A stretch of 22,997 nt of DNA from an uncultured Arsenicibacter sp. (lineage in GTDB: Bacteria; Bacteroidota; Bacteroidia; Cytophagales; Spirosomataceae), in contig NZ_CAMFHL010000098.1 in the NCBI RefSeq assembly GCF_945952095.1, positions 1 through 22,997 of the forward strand, given 5' to 3'. A program made the position numbers and the translations under genes. Shown one piece after another: positions 7,456 to 15,481 of the stretch (the first letter of the stretch is position 1; each line of letters starts with the position of its first letter). Below the pieces are notes generated by a model. The model had not been told where the DNA came from. It saw only the letters and a list, made by a program, of their open reading frames with translations, and did not search any database.

Positions 7456-8916
7456 ATGCATATTACGATAAACCCGACAACGGCGGATACCTGGATTGTA
7501 CCGCTGGTGCAGACCGATACACTGGCTGCCGCGCTGGAGGAGATTGCTGCTGAAACAGGGCTCTCTGCCGAGCGGTTGCAACAGGATTTTAAAGGTGATG
7601 CCAAAGAAGCCTTACCGCTTTATATGCCGGACGGGCAGAAAACCTATCTGCTTGGCCTCGGTAAATCGCCCGAAACGATGGACTGGCTGAAAACCTTCCG
7701 CGAGTTTTTCTTCCGGAATAAGGCCAAATTACCGGCTACGATAAGCATCGACCTGACCGGTTTTGGCAGCGATGTGGTCGAAGCGGTGGTTCTGGGAGTT
7801 CGGGCCGGCGGGTATGACCTGCGGCTTTACCAGACCGATAAGGGCGATGCGCCGGTGTTTTACAGCGAAGCCGGTACGTTAGGCATCCGCGTTGATGAGT
7901 CGGCAGAGTCTACTACAAAAACTGCCGTTGACCGGGCAGAAGCCATTGCTCAGACACGGCACGAAATGCTTGATCTGATGAATGCGCCGGCCAACTACAA
8001 AAATCCGCAGACGCTGGCCGACTGGGCGCTGGCGTCGGGCCGGAAACACGGGTATGCCGTTACGGTTTTTGATAAGGCAGCTATTGAGCAGCACAGGATG
8101 CATGCCCTGCTGAGTGTCAATAAGGGTAGTGACTTACCACCGGCGTTCATTATCATGGAGTATAAGCCGGCCGGTGTCGATAATGCCCGGAAGGTTGGGC
8201 TGGTCGGTAAAGGCATTACGTTCGACACGGGCGGGATTTCCATCAAACCGTCGGCCAGCATGCACCTCATGAAGAGCGACATGGGTGGGGCGGCGGCCGT
8301 GCTCGGAACGGTAGAAGCGGCGGCTAAGCTGAAACTGCCCGTGCACCTGATCGGTATTATTCCGACGACGGAAAATATGGTCGATGGCAGTGCGATGAAG
8401 CCGGGCGATGTGATCGGCTCCTATATCGGCAAGACCATTGAAGTGATTGATACCGATGCAGAAGGCCGGTTGATTCTGGCGGATGGCATTGGCTACATGG
8501 TCCGCAATTTTCAGCCCGATGTGCTGATTGACCTGGCGACCCTGACCGGTAGTGTAATCGGTACGTTCGGCTACCATGCCGCAGGTATGTTCACGCAGAA
8601 CGATGCCCTGGCCGCCGAACTGGCACAGGCTGCTGACCGGACGGGCGAGCGGGTGTGGCGGTTGCCGTTATGGGATGTTTACAAGGAAGATATCAAGTCG
8701 GATGTGGCCGATCTGCGTAATTACAGCGGCAAGCCGTTTGCCGGTGCCATCAGTGCCGCGAAGTTTCTGGAGGTATTCACCGAAGGGCATACCGCCTGGG
8801 CCCACCTCGACATTGCCGGTACGGCGTTCTCCGACAACGAATTCGGCGCCCAGAAAAACGCCAGCGGCTACGGCATCCGGTTACTGATTGACTGGCTGGA
8901 GGGAATTACAGGTTAA
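7456..8916 (+). CDS. pepA: Leucyl aminopeptidase, M17 family
   Basis: This 486-residue M17 metallo-aminopeptidase removes N-terminal amino acids from peptides in the cytoplasm using two metal ions, usually as a hexamer. All active-site residues seen in E. coli PepA are present at a constant offset of 18: metal ligands K252, D257, D275, D334 and E336, catalytic K264 and R338. The usual 'NTDAEGRL' signature reads 'DTDAEGRL' (332-339), a mild variation. The N-terminal macro-like domain (about 1-150) is complete. I chose ATG 7456 ('MHITINP'); an in-frame ATG at 7369 would add 29 residues encoded by the repeat spacer and is unlikely. The nucleotidyltransferase gene begins 11 bases after its stop, so the accessory pair probably shares its transcript. 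Confidence 0.95.
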   Translation: MHITINPTTADTWIVPLVQTDTLAAALEEIAAETGLSAERLQQDFKGDAKEALPLYMPDGQKTYLLGLGKSPETMDWLKTFREFFFRNKAKLPATISIDLTGFGSDVVEAVVLGVRAGGYDLRLYQTDKGDAPVFYSEAGTLGIRVDESAESTTKTAVDRAEAIAQTRHEMLDLMNAPANYKNPQTLADWALASGRKHGYAVTVFDKAAIEQHRMHALLSVNKGSDLPPAFIIMEYKPAGVDNARKVGLVGKGITFDTGGISIKPSASMHLMKSDMGGAAAVLGTVEAAAKLKLPVHLIGIIPTTENMVDGSAMKPGDVIGSYIGKTIEVIDTDAEGRLILADGIGYMVRNFQPDVLIDLATLTGSVIGTFGYHAAGMFTQNDALAAELAQAADRTGERVWRLPLWDVYKEDIKSDVADLRNYSGKPFAGAISAAKFLEVFTEGHTAWAHLDIAGTAFSDNEFGAQKNASGYGIRLLIDWLEGITG

Positions 8917-8927
8917 GAACTGCACCT

Positions 8928-9413
8928 ATGATTGAGTTAAACCCGCGCGGTCTTATTACGCCTAATTACAATATACCTGCTACGATGACGGAACTGGAAA
9001 ACCTGTTCGTAAAGGGACCCGAATCACCCAAACGTTATCAGCTTTTTGACTGTTATAAACGATATACAGAAAGTCTGGCAACCATATTGGCCGGTGACCA
9101 TTTTGTGCAGTGGGTAGATGGCAGTTTTACAACCAGAGAACCTAATCCTGGTGATATAGACGTAGTAAGTTTTATTAACTTTGATAGTGTCGAGCGTTCT
9201 GCAAAAGAGTTACAGTCATTTAAGTACCCTGACTCTTTATTACATGGAGTAGATGCTTACATTGTAAAAGTTTATCCGAAAGACCATCGGTTATTTGCGC
9301 TTTATGCAGGTGATCGGGCATATTGGATGGATAAGTTCAGTAAAACGACTCGTAATAAGCGAGGTATTGTTTATCCGAAGGGCTTTTTAGAAATTACTAT
9401 TTCCGGTAGCTAA
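8928..9413 (+). CDS. Nucleotidyltransferase-fold protein (DUF6932-like)
   Basis: This 161-residue protein carries a nucleotidyltransferase core: 'GS' at 65-66 followed by 'DID' with D76 and D78 ('WVDGSFTTREPNPGDIDVV'), and a likely third carboxylate at D109 in 'GVDAYIV'. That is the GSx(n)DxD pattern of the polymerase-beta superfamily, which includes MntA and AbiEii-type toxins or antitoxins. I recall the overall sequence as DUF6932-like; its substrate is unknown. The gene overlaps the next gene by one base (TAATG), which indicates co-translation. Base composition is AT-rich: by eye 23 of 60 bases are G or C at 9181-9240, against 41 of 60 at 8281-8340 in the aminopeptidase. This suggests horizontal acquisition. 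All key acidic residues are present, so activity is plausible. Confidence 0.7.
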   Translation: MIELNPRGLITPNYNIPATMTELENLFVKGPESPKRYQLFDCYKRYTESLATILAGDHFVQWVDGSFTTREPNPGDIDVVSFINFDSVERSAKELQSFKYPDSLLHGVDAYIVKVYPKDHRLFALYAGDRAYWMDKFSKTTRNKRGIVYPKGFLEITISGS

Positions 9414-9721
9414 TGAAAAATGCGCGGGTTCTAAAGCTGTATGATTTAATACAGGAATTAAAAAAGACAGAGGAGGTTATAGCGTTGCATCGGAGTTTAT
9501 CAGAGGATACGTTTATGATCGGGCAATACAGCGCTGTGAAAGATCAGCTGTTTGCCAGAATTTTGTCTGAATTAACTAGTCCACAACTGGCTTCCGCTGT
9601 AAGTTATCAGCTTATCAGACAGTTGATTGAGAGTTTTTATCAGCCTCTGGCGGATGATATGCCCACAAAAAGTATTGATCAGGAATTGTTAGAATTAAAA
9701 GCGCTTGCTCTGGCTGCCTGA
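9413..9721 (+). CDS. Small helical partner of the nucleotidyltransferase
   Basis: This 102-residue protein is one base out of phase with the stop of the nucleotidyltransferase gene (TAATG), so the two are made from one message. It looks almost entirely alpha-helical and cytoplasmic, with segments at about 7-27, 34-55, 58-75 and 85-101, and has no signal peptide, cysteine pair or metal motif. It lacks the R-x4-6-H motif of HEPN/HepT partners, so it is not an obvious MntA-HepT pair. I do not recognise a family. The arrangement (an enzyme-like protein followed by a short helical one, AT-rich, with a terminator straight after) suits a toxin-antitoxin or regulator pair, but that is inference only. 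Confidence 0.65.
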   Translation: MKNARVLKLYDLIQELKKTEEVIALHRSLSEDTFMIGQYSAVKDQLFARILSELTSPQLASAVSYQLIRQLIESFYQPLADDMPTKSIDQELLELKALALAA

Positions 9722-9723
9722 TG

Positions 9724-9757
9724 CTAAAAAGGCGCGGTGATTGCCGCGCCTTTTTAG
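9724..9757. terminator. Bidirectional intrinsic terminator
   Basis: A perfect 14-bp stem (CTAAAAAGGCGCGG at 9724-9737 and CCGCGCCTTTTTAG at 9744-9757) encloses a 6-base loop. The GC-rich core is flanked by A5 on one side and T5 on the other, so it works in both directions. It lies between the convergent nucleotidyltransferase pair (stop at 9721) and the M28 peptidase gene (stop at 9776) and ends both transcripts. Confidence 0.9.
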
Positions 9758-9775
9758 TTGATATTTAGTAGTAGC

Positions 9776-10801
9776 CTACTCATTATAAACCGCCTGCAAC
9801 AACGTCTGGCCGACGGCTTTCAGCGTGTTGCGGTCAATGTTACTCATGTCGTCATTATCGGTATGCCAGGCCGGAAAAAAGGCACCGGTCAGCACATTGG
9901 TATGAATAATGTCGATCATCGGGATTTTAGCGATAATATTCGGGGCAATGTGGTCGTCGGTAATGGCGCTGCCTGATTGATCTACGAAATACTGGCTGTA
10001 GCCCAGCTGACTGGCTGTCTGCCAGATGGTCGTTACCACACTTGGGGCAAGCTCCACCGAATACCCTTCTCTGGCGAACGTAGCCCCTTTGGCACCAACC
10101 ATGTCGAGCAAAACACCGTAATACGCCGAGTAGCCGGGCTTGTGCGGATTACGCGCCCAGTAGCGGGAGCCCAGACAAAACCCTACGAAATCGACATTCG
10201 GGCTTTCTTTCTCGGTATCGCCGCTGGCCTTTTCGCCGTTACCCCAGTCTTCAGCATCGAAGAAAATCAGATCGACACCGACCGTTGGTTTGTCTTTAGC
10301 CTGCTGAATGGCACGGGCCATTTCCAGCAAAACGCCTACACCGCTGGCACCATCATTGGCAGCGGGCACCGGTTTTTTCTGATCGGCCACAACGCTGTCC
10401 TGATCGGCATGCGGGCGGCTGTCCCAGTGCGAGGCCAGCAGAATGCGCTTGGTGGCCTGCGGATTCAGGCTGCCGATGATGTTACGCGCATTCAGCTTTT
10501 TGCCGTCCCAGGTAGTCGCCACAAACGACTGTACGGTCACCTCAAAGCCAAACTGCTTCAGCTTCGCAATCATGTAATCCCCGGCCTTCTGGTGGGCCGG
10601 TGTATTGGGCACACGCGGCCCGAACGCGACCTGCTGCTCAATATATTGGTAAGCCGAATCGGCATTGAACGCCGGTGCCGGTGTCTGTGTCGTTTGCGTC
10701 TGACCTTCCGATTGAGACTGCTGCTTGCTGTTACAGGCAGCGATGAACAGGCTTGCACCCAGAAACAAGCTGAGTGCTATAGAAAAAGAGCGTTGTTGCA
10801 T
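9776..10801 (-). CDS. M28-family lipoprotein, glutaminyl cyclase-like
   Basis: This 341-residue protein has a lipoprotein signal with a lipobox ending at C23 ('LFIAAC'), then a low-complexity Gln/Thr linker (about 25-45), so it is probably membrane-anchored and periplasmic. The rest is an M28 zinc fold: 'HWD' with H125 and D127, D150 in 'AANDGASG', E184-D185 in 'FFDAEDWG', D233, 'TDDH' at 281-284, and H313 in 'AWHTDNDD'. This set, especially D150, E184 and H313, matches the single-zinc ligands of animal-type glutaminyl-peptide cyclotransferases, which form N-terminal pyroglutamate; an aminopeptidase activity is the alternative. It is the last gene of the cysS-xisH-xisI unit, 47 bases after xisI, and ends at the shared terminator. 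Its GC content matches the housekeeping genes, unlike xisHI. Confidence 0.87.
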   Translation of the reverse strand: MQQRSFSIALSLFLGASLFIAACNSKQQSQSEGQTQTTQTPAPAFNADSAYQYIEQQVAFGPRVPNTPAHQKAGDYMIAKLKQFGFEVTVQSFVATTWDGKKLNARNIIGSLNPQATKRILLASHWDSRPHADQDSVVADQKKPVPAANDGASGVGVLLEMARAIQQAKDKPTVGVDLIFFDAEDWGNGEKASGDTEKESPNVDFVGFCLGSRYWARNPHKPGYSAYYGVLLDMVGAKGATFAREGYSVELAPSVVTTIWQTASQLGYSQYFVDQSGSAITDDHIAPNIIAKIPMIDIIHTNVLTGAFFPAWHTDNDDMSNIDRNTLKAVGQTLLQAVYNE

Positions 10802-10848
10802 GAAAAAAAATGTTGTGTCAGCAATGCGGGAATGAGCATTTGTGTTGT

Positions 10849-11196
10849 TTACGCAACGGCATAACCAGAAAGCGCGCGTTTATAAGGTGGCTGAAAGCCG
10901 AGGACAATATCCGACTTTGCAACGCCGCGGCTTTCAAGCTGACTAACCAGATCAAAATCGGTTGCGTCTTCCTGAACCCAGATTTTACCGTCCCGGATGT
11001 CAACGTGAAATACGGGATAATAAACACGTTTTCCGTTTTCCCAGCCAATGGTTAAAATCTGATAATGATCCCGTTCAGTATCCAGAATCAATTGTTCCTC
11101 TATCTGATTTTCGCCAATCGTTAACGAAGGGGTATTGGCATAGAAGGTAAGTACCTCAATGATTGCATGCCGGTATTTGCTCAACGTGTTATCCAT
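10849..11196 (-). CDS. xisI: XisI-family protein
   Basis: This 115-residue protein matches XisI, the fdxN-element excision controlling factor known from heterocyst-forming cyanobacteria. The family pattern is visible: an N-terminal helix ('YRHAIIEVLTFYA'), then 'DHYQILTIGWENGKRVYYPVFHVDIRDGKIWVQ' (about 43-75, split here only by description), and the C-terminal 'VAKSDIVLGFQPPYKR' (about 92-107). In Anabaena it works with XisH and the recombinase XisF; no recombinase is present in this window, so its job here is unknown. Its first 16 bases overlap the end of xisH in another frame, which indicates coupled translation. The pair is AT-rich against its neighbours. The length is normal and the gene is complete. 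Confidence 0.88.
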   Translation of the reverse strand: MDNTLSKYRHAIIEVLTFYANTPSLTIGENQIEEQLILDTERDHYQILTIGWENGKRVYYPVFHVDIRDGKIWVQEDATDFDLVSQLESRGVAKSDIVLGFQPPYKRALSGYAVA

Positions 11197-11597
11197 TCTA
11201 CAACTCGTTTTGTCAATGCATCAAAAACAAGGAGCGATATCGCATCACTTTCAAGAATTTCAGCAATCAAAGACTTTTGTAAAAATGACTGATAGATATC
11301 GTTATCGACTGCCAGATAAAGTTTTCTCGGGTTAACATCTTTATTCAATACTTCCCGATAAACATCATACTGTCCTTTGGCAAGATAAAGGGCATTGCGC
11401 CTGGATTTGCTAAGAAAGCTTTTCACCTCAACGGCAATGCTCTCCAGTCCTCGTTGGGCTACCAATACCTGCTCCGCTGCTAAATCAATTTCAAGACGTA
11501 AACCGCCTGCTTTCAGGATCAACGGGTCATGCGTAATGACCCAGCCATCAGCTTCAAGCGCATCCCTGACAATTTGATGGAATAAATCACGCGCCAT
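11181..11597 (-). CDS. xisH: XisH-family protein, PD-(D/E)XK fold
   Basis: This 138-residue protein is XisH-like. The nuclease-type core of the PD-(D/E)XK superfamily is visible as 'LEIDLAAE' with D38 and, 19 residues on, 'VEVKSF' with E57 and K59; E8-type N-terminal helix residues precede it. Because D, E and K are all kept, DNA cleavage is possible, though XisH is described as an excision-control factor and not as a proven nuclease. Its start lies 3 bases after the cysS stop and its end overlaps xisI by 16 bases, so cysS, xisH and xisI are probably co-transcribed. By eye 21 of 60 bases are G or C at 11281-11340, against 42 of 60 at 12421-12480 inside cysS, pointing to later acquisition. Confidence 0.88.
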   Translation of the reverse strand: MARDLFHQIVRDALEADGWVITHDPLILKAGGLRLEIDLAAEQVLVAQRGLESIAVEVKSFLSKSRRNALYLAKGQYDVYREVLNKDVNPRKLYLAVDNDIYQSFLQKSLIAEILESDAISLLVFDALTKRVVEWITR

Positions 11598-11600
11598 GAC

Positions 11601-13088
11601 TTACTCCTCGTAGGCCCAGTCGATCCGGTGTTTCATATCCTTAATCACCAGCCCCTGCTGCTTGAAATAAGAACGAACTTCGTCAATCTTATCGTATTGC
11701 TTCTGCTCTTTGTACTGCCGGTACAGCACCAGCATGCCTTCGACTACACCATTGCCTTCGCTCTTTTCCTCTTTCAGGCCAAGAGCATCTTCAATAAAGG
11801 TAACGAACGATTCTTTCAGCAGCGTAAAGACTTCTTCGCCCAGCGCTGCCGGCTGCAGCTGATTCATGTACAGCATGTTGACGTACTTCAGCATGTTGAA
11901 CAGGTTGGCGAGCGCTACCGCCGTATTCAGGTCGTCGTTCATGGCATCGTAGAAACCCTGAACGGATTTGCGGATGTCCTCCTGCTTTTTCGGATCGGCA
12001 GCTACCTCATCACCGGCGTTGTAGGTCAGTGTTTTCACCACCCTAAGGCCGTTGACCAGACGTTTGTAGCCTTTCTGCGCGGCTTTGAGCGCCTCGTTCG
12101 AGAAGTCGAGCGTACTGCGGTAGTGCGATTGCAACATGAAGAAGCGCACCGTCATCGGTGAGTAAGCCTGCTCCAGCAGCGGGTGGCTGCCCGCAAACAG
12201 TTCGGCCGGCAGGAACGAGTTACCCAGCGATTTCGACATTTTCTGGCCGTTGACGGTCAGCATGTTCGAGTGCATCCAGTACCGGACCGGCTCCCGGCCA
12301 TTGAGGCCGCTGCCCTGCGCAATTTCGCATTCGTGGTGCGGGAATTTAAGGTCCATCCCGCCGCCGTGAATGTCAAACTGAGTGCCCAGGTATTTGGTGC
12401 TCATGCAGGTACATTCCAGGTGCCAGCCCGGGAAGCCGTTGCCCCACGGCGACGGCCACCGCATAATGTGTTCGGGGGAGGCGTTTTTCCAGATGGCAAA
12501 ATCCAGTGGATTCCGCTTCTCCGACTGCCCGTCGAGCTCGCGGGTTTCGTTCAGCAGGTCATCCAGAATCCGGCCCGAGAGCTTGCCGTAGTTGCCGCCC
12601 TTCTGGTTATACGACTGAATATCAAAATATACTGATCCGTTCGATTCATACGCCAGTCCCTGATCAATCAGCTGGCTGACCGCTTCGATCTGCTCAACCA
12701 TGTGGCCGGTTGCGGTCGGCTCAATGCTGGGCGACAGCGCGTTGAACGTTTCCATAACCTTGTGGAAATCGTTGGTATACCGCTGCACAATCTCCATCGG
12801 TTCCAGCTTCTCCAGCTTGGCCATCCGCCCGATTTTATCTTCGCCCTCGTCACCGTCGCCGACCAGGTGGCCGACATCCGTCAGGTTACGTACGTAGCGG
12901 ACTTTGTAGCCGATATGCGTCAGGTAACGGAACAGCGTATCGAAGGTCAGAAACGTCCGGACATTGCCTAAGTGCACATAATTATATACGGTCGGGCCGC
13001 AGACATACATACCGACATACGGGGCATTAATCGGCTCGAACAGGTCTTTTTGGCGGGTAAGCGTATTGTAAAGCTTCAGTGGCTGCAT
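11601..13088 (-). CDS. cysS: Cysteinyl-tRNA synthetase
   Basis: This 495-residue class I enzyme charges tRNA-Cys with cysteine in the cytoplasm. The HIGH-like motif is 'HLGN' at 39-42 and the KMSKS loop is at 283-287. The zinc site that selects cysteine is intact: C30 in 'CGPTVYNYVH', C226 in 'WHLECTC', and H251 and E255 in 'FPHHECE', with spacing as in E. coli CysS. A C-terminal anticodon-binding region (about 385-495) is complete, and the length is usual. The start 'MQPLKLYNTL' is the standard beginning. It is the first gene of a minus-strand unit with xisH, xisI and the M28 peptidase. The divergent GNAT gene begins 203 bases upstream. Confidence 0.98.
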   Translation of the reverse strand: MQPLKLYNTLTRQKDLFEPINAPYVGMYVCGPTVYNYVHLGNVRTFLTFDTLFRYLTHIGYKVRYVRNLTDVGHLVGDGDEGEDKIGRMAKLEKLEPMEIVQRYTNDFHKVMETFNALSPSIEPTATGHMVEQIEAVSQLIDQGLAYESNGSVYFDIQSYNQKGGNYGKLSGRILDDLLNETRELDGQSEKRNPLDFAIWKNASPEHIMRWPSPWGNGFPGWHLECTCMSTKYLGTQFDIHGGGMDLKFPHHECEIAQGSGLNGREPVRYWMHSNMLTVNGQKMSKSLGNSFLPAELFAGSHPLLEQAYSPMTVRFFMLQSHYRSTLDFSNEALKAAQKGYKRLVNGLRVVKTLTYNAGDEVAADPKKQEDIRKSVQGFYDAMNDDLNTAVALANLFNMLKYVNMLYMNQLQPAALGEEVFTLLKESFVTFIEDALGLKEEKSEGNGVVEGMLVLYRQYKEQKQYDKIDEVRSYFKQQGLVIKDMKHRIDWAYEE

Positions 13089-13245
13089 TATCTCTTACTG
13101 GTTTGCGTTCCGATGGCTATAAAACTCCCGTTATGCCGGAAAAGTGCGGTTTACGGAGAGCATTCCGTCACCGGAACGGCTCATTTTAACTGGTTGCGAA
13201 GTTACAGAATGTTAGTCTTAAAACGCTACCCTTCCGACTTTTCCG

Positions 13246-13253
13246 TATTTTTG
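13246..13253 (+). promoter_or_regulatory. -7 box before the GNAT-fold gene
   Basis: TATTTTTG is a perfect match to the Bacteroidota -7 consensus TAnnTTTG, followed by GCC. It lies 38 bases upstream of the ATG at 13292, giving a plausible leader of about 30 bases. No clear -33 TTG is seen at the expected spacing. This position supports ATG 13292 over the upstream in-frame TTG at 13262, which would leave almost no leader. Confidence 0.5.
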
Positions 13254-13291
13254 CCGGTCTATTGGCCAAAAGATCCGTTTTTCTTCGTTTT

Positions 13292-14485
13292 ATGCAACTT
13301 GTTGAAGTAGGTACAAATGCTGATTATCAGCGGGAATTTATCATGTTTCCGGTCCGGTTATATCAAAACGATCCTAAATGGACACGGCCGCTCGATAATG
13401 ACGTTGCCGATGTCTTTGATCCCGAAAAAAACAAGTTTTTCCGGAACGGCGAATGCACCCGCTGGCTGTTGCTGAATGAGGCAAAGGAAACCATCGGGCG
13501 GGTTGCTGCCTTCATTAACCGGAAAACGGCTACTGTAGGCAATGACCAGCCAACCGGCGGCATGGGCTTTTTTGAGTGTATTGACGATCAGCAGGCAGCG
13601 GACCTGCTATTTGATACCTGCAAAAACTGGCTGGCTGAACGCGGTATGGAGGCCATGGACGGGCCGATCAACTTCGGGGAACGCGACCGCTGGTGGGGCG
13701 CCCTCGCCGAAGGCTACGACAGGGAACCCAACTATGGCATGCCCTACACCAAACCGTATTATATCCGGCTCTTTGAGCAGTACGGTTTTCAGGAATATTA
13801 CCAGCAGCATACCTATTACATGCCGCTGGATGAGCAGGGCGTACGCAATGCGCTCCATCCGACGGTTTTTGAGCGGGCCAACCGGATTCTCAATGATCCG
13901 TCATTTACGTTCGAGCATATCCGGAAAGCTCAGCTGGCTAAATATGCCGAAGACTTCCGGTCTATCTATAACCAGGCCTGGTCGAATAACCTCAATGCCG
14001 GCGAAATGACCAAAGAACGGGCCCTCGCCCTGATGGAGCGTATGAAGCCGATTCTGGATGAAAAACTGATGTGGTTTGGTTACCACGGTCCTGAAAAAGA
14101 GCCGGTTGCTTTTTTCATCATGCTGCCGGAGCTGACTCATTACTTTAAGCGCATGAACGGGAAACTTGACCTGATCGGGAAGCTTAAATTCCTGTATCAT
14201 AAAGTGATGCGTACCAATAAACAGGCATTTGGTGTTATTTTTGGCGTAATCCCGTCCTTTCAGGGCCGGGGCGTTGAATCGGCCATTGCCATTGCGTTTC
14301 CGACGGAAGCGTGGAAAACCAAAGGATTTCAGTATGAGCACCTGGAACTGAACTGGATCGGGGATTTTAATCCGAAAATGCAGCGCTATGCCAAACTGCT
14401 GGGCGCCACCATTGCCAAGCGGCATATCACGTTCCGGTATCTGTTCGACCGGACCAAACCCTTTAAACGGCATCCGAACATTTAA
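13292..14485 (+). CDS. GNAT-fold acyltransferase-like protein
   Basis: This protein of 397 residues is cytoplasmic, with an acyl-CoA N-acyltransferase-like fold. The N-terminal 'FIMFPVRLYQNDPKWTRPL' and 'GPINFGERDRWWG' segments are characteristic of a conserved Bacteroidota family usually left as hypothetical. In the C-terminal part, 'QGRGVESA' at 324-331 resembles the acetyl-CoA-binding motif A (Q/R-x-x-G-x-G/A) of GNAT enzymes. Substrate is unknown. The start at the second in-frame candidate (ATG 13292) fits the -7 box upstream. The next gene, a PfkB kinase, starts 55 bases after the stop on the same strand and may be co-transcribed. No frameshift or missing segment is seen. Confidence 0.75.
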   Translation: MQLVEVGTNADYQREFIMFPVRLYQNDPKWTRPLDNDVADVFDPEKNKFFRNGECTRWLLLNEAKETIGRVAAFINRKTATVGNDQPTGGMGFFECIDDQQAADLLFDTCKNWLAERGMEAMDGPINFGERDRWWGALAEGYDREPNYGMPYTKPYYIRLFEQYGFQEYYQQHTYYMPLDEQGVRNALHPTVFERANRILNDPSFTFEHIRKAQLAKYAEDFRSIYNQAWSNNLNAGEMTKERALALMERMKPILDEKLMWFGYHGPEKEPVAFFIMLPELTHYFKRMNGKLDLIGKLKFLYHKVMRTNKQAFGVIFGVIPSFQGRGVESAIAIAFPTEAWKTKGFQYEHLELNWIGDFNPKMQRYAKLLGATIAKRHITFRYLFDRTKPFKRHPNI

Positions 14486-14540
14486 GCGGGTTGTCCGGAA
14501 TAAACAAACGTTGAAACTATACTAAATTATAGCACTAATA

Positions 14541-15461
14541 ATGAGTCTGTTAACTGTCGGCTCCGTCGCATTTGATGCATTGGAGACTCCATTTGGCAAA
14601 ACCGATAAAATCATCGGGGGAGCCGCCACATATATTACCCTGTCGGCGTCGTATTTCACGAAGGCAAACAACCTGGTTGCGGTCGTGGGCGATGACTTTC
14701 CGCAGAGCATGATCGACATTTTTAAAGATCACGGCATCAACACGGAAGGACTGGAAATCCGCCAGGGCGAAAAAACGTTTTTCTGGTCGGGTAAGTACCA
14801 CAACGACATGAACAGCCGCGACACCGTAGAGGTGCAGCTGAACGTGATGGGCGACTTTAATCCGGTAATTCCGGATGCGTACCAGAACTGCGAATACCTG
14901 ATGCTGGGCAACACGGCCCCGGCGGTGCAGCGGATGGTAATTGAGCGGCTGACAACGCGGCCGAAACTGGTCGTGCTCGACACGATGAACCTCTGGATCG
15001 ACATTGCCAACGACGATCTGAAGGGCCTTTTGCCGCTGGTGGACGTGCTGGTGCTGAACGATGAAGAAGCGCGGATGCTGACCGGCGACTATGCGCTGGT
15101 ACGGGCGGCGGCCACGATCCGGGCGATGGGACCGAAAACGGTGATTATCAAGAAAGGCGAGCATGGTGCGTTGTTGTTCCAGGACGAACACATCTTCTAT
15201 GCCCCGGCTTTGCCGCTGGCCGAAGTCTTTGATCCGACCGGAGCGGGGGATACGTTCGCCGGTGGTTTTATTGGTTACCTGGCCAAAACCGGTGATCTGT
15301 CGTTCGATAACATGAAGCGGGCCGTGATCTACGGATCGGCCATGGCGTCGTTCTGCGTAGAGAAATTCGGCGCCGAGCGGATGCTGAACCTGAGTCAGGA
15401 CGAGATTTACGACCGTGTGAAGCAGTTTGTCCGCCTGTCGGCGTTCAGCGTTGAGCTATAA
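14541..15461 (+). CDS. PfkB-family sugar/nucleoside kinase
   Basis: This 306-residue kinase belongs to the ribokinase/PfkB superfamily. Signature 1 is the di-glycine region 'DKIIGGAATY' (22-31); signature 2 is 'DPTGAGDTFAGG' at 231-242, with the catalytic base D237 and the anion hole GAGD. 'LNDEEARML' (172-180) and 'VIIKKGEHGALL' (201-212) form the usual ATP-side strands. These enzymes phosphorylate sugars, nucleosides or vitamins; the substrate cannot be read here. The absence of an extended lid insert and the short N-terminus recall the nucleoside (adenosine/inosine-like) kinases common in Bacteroidota, but this is not certain. It follows the GNAT-fold gene and ends with a strong hairpin. 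Confidence 0.9.
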   Translation: MSLLTVGSVAFDALETPFGKTDKIIGGAATYITLSASYFTKANNLVAVVGDDFPQSMIDIFKDHGINTEGLEIRQGEKTFFWSGKYHNDMNSRDTVEVQLNVMGDFNPVIPDAYQNCEYLMLGNTAPAVQRMVIERLTTRPKLVVLDTMNLWIDIANDDLKGLLPLVDVLVLNDEEARMLTGDYALVRAAATIRAMGPKTVIIKKGEHGALLFQDEHIFYAPALPLAEVFDPTGAGDTFAGGFIGYLAKTGDLSFDNMKRAVIYGSAMASFCVEKFGAERMLNLSQDEIYDRVKQFVRLSAFSVEL

Positions 15462-15481
15462 GTAAGCGGTTGTCACGATAG

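Noticed and set aside
9977..10864. A 295-residue plus-strand open frame
   Set aside because: It is antisense to the M28 peptidase gene, whose metal ligands and lipobox are intact, and it crosses the terminator-facing end of that unit without its own signals.
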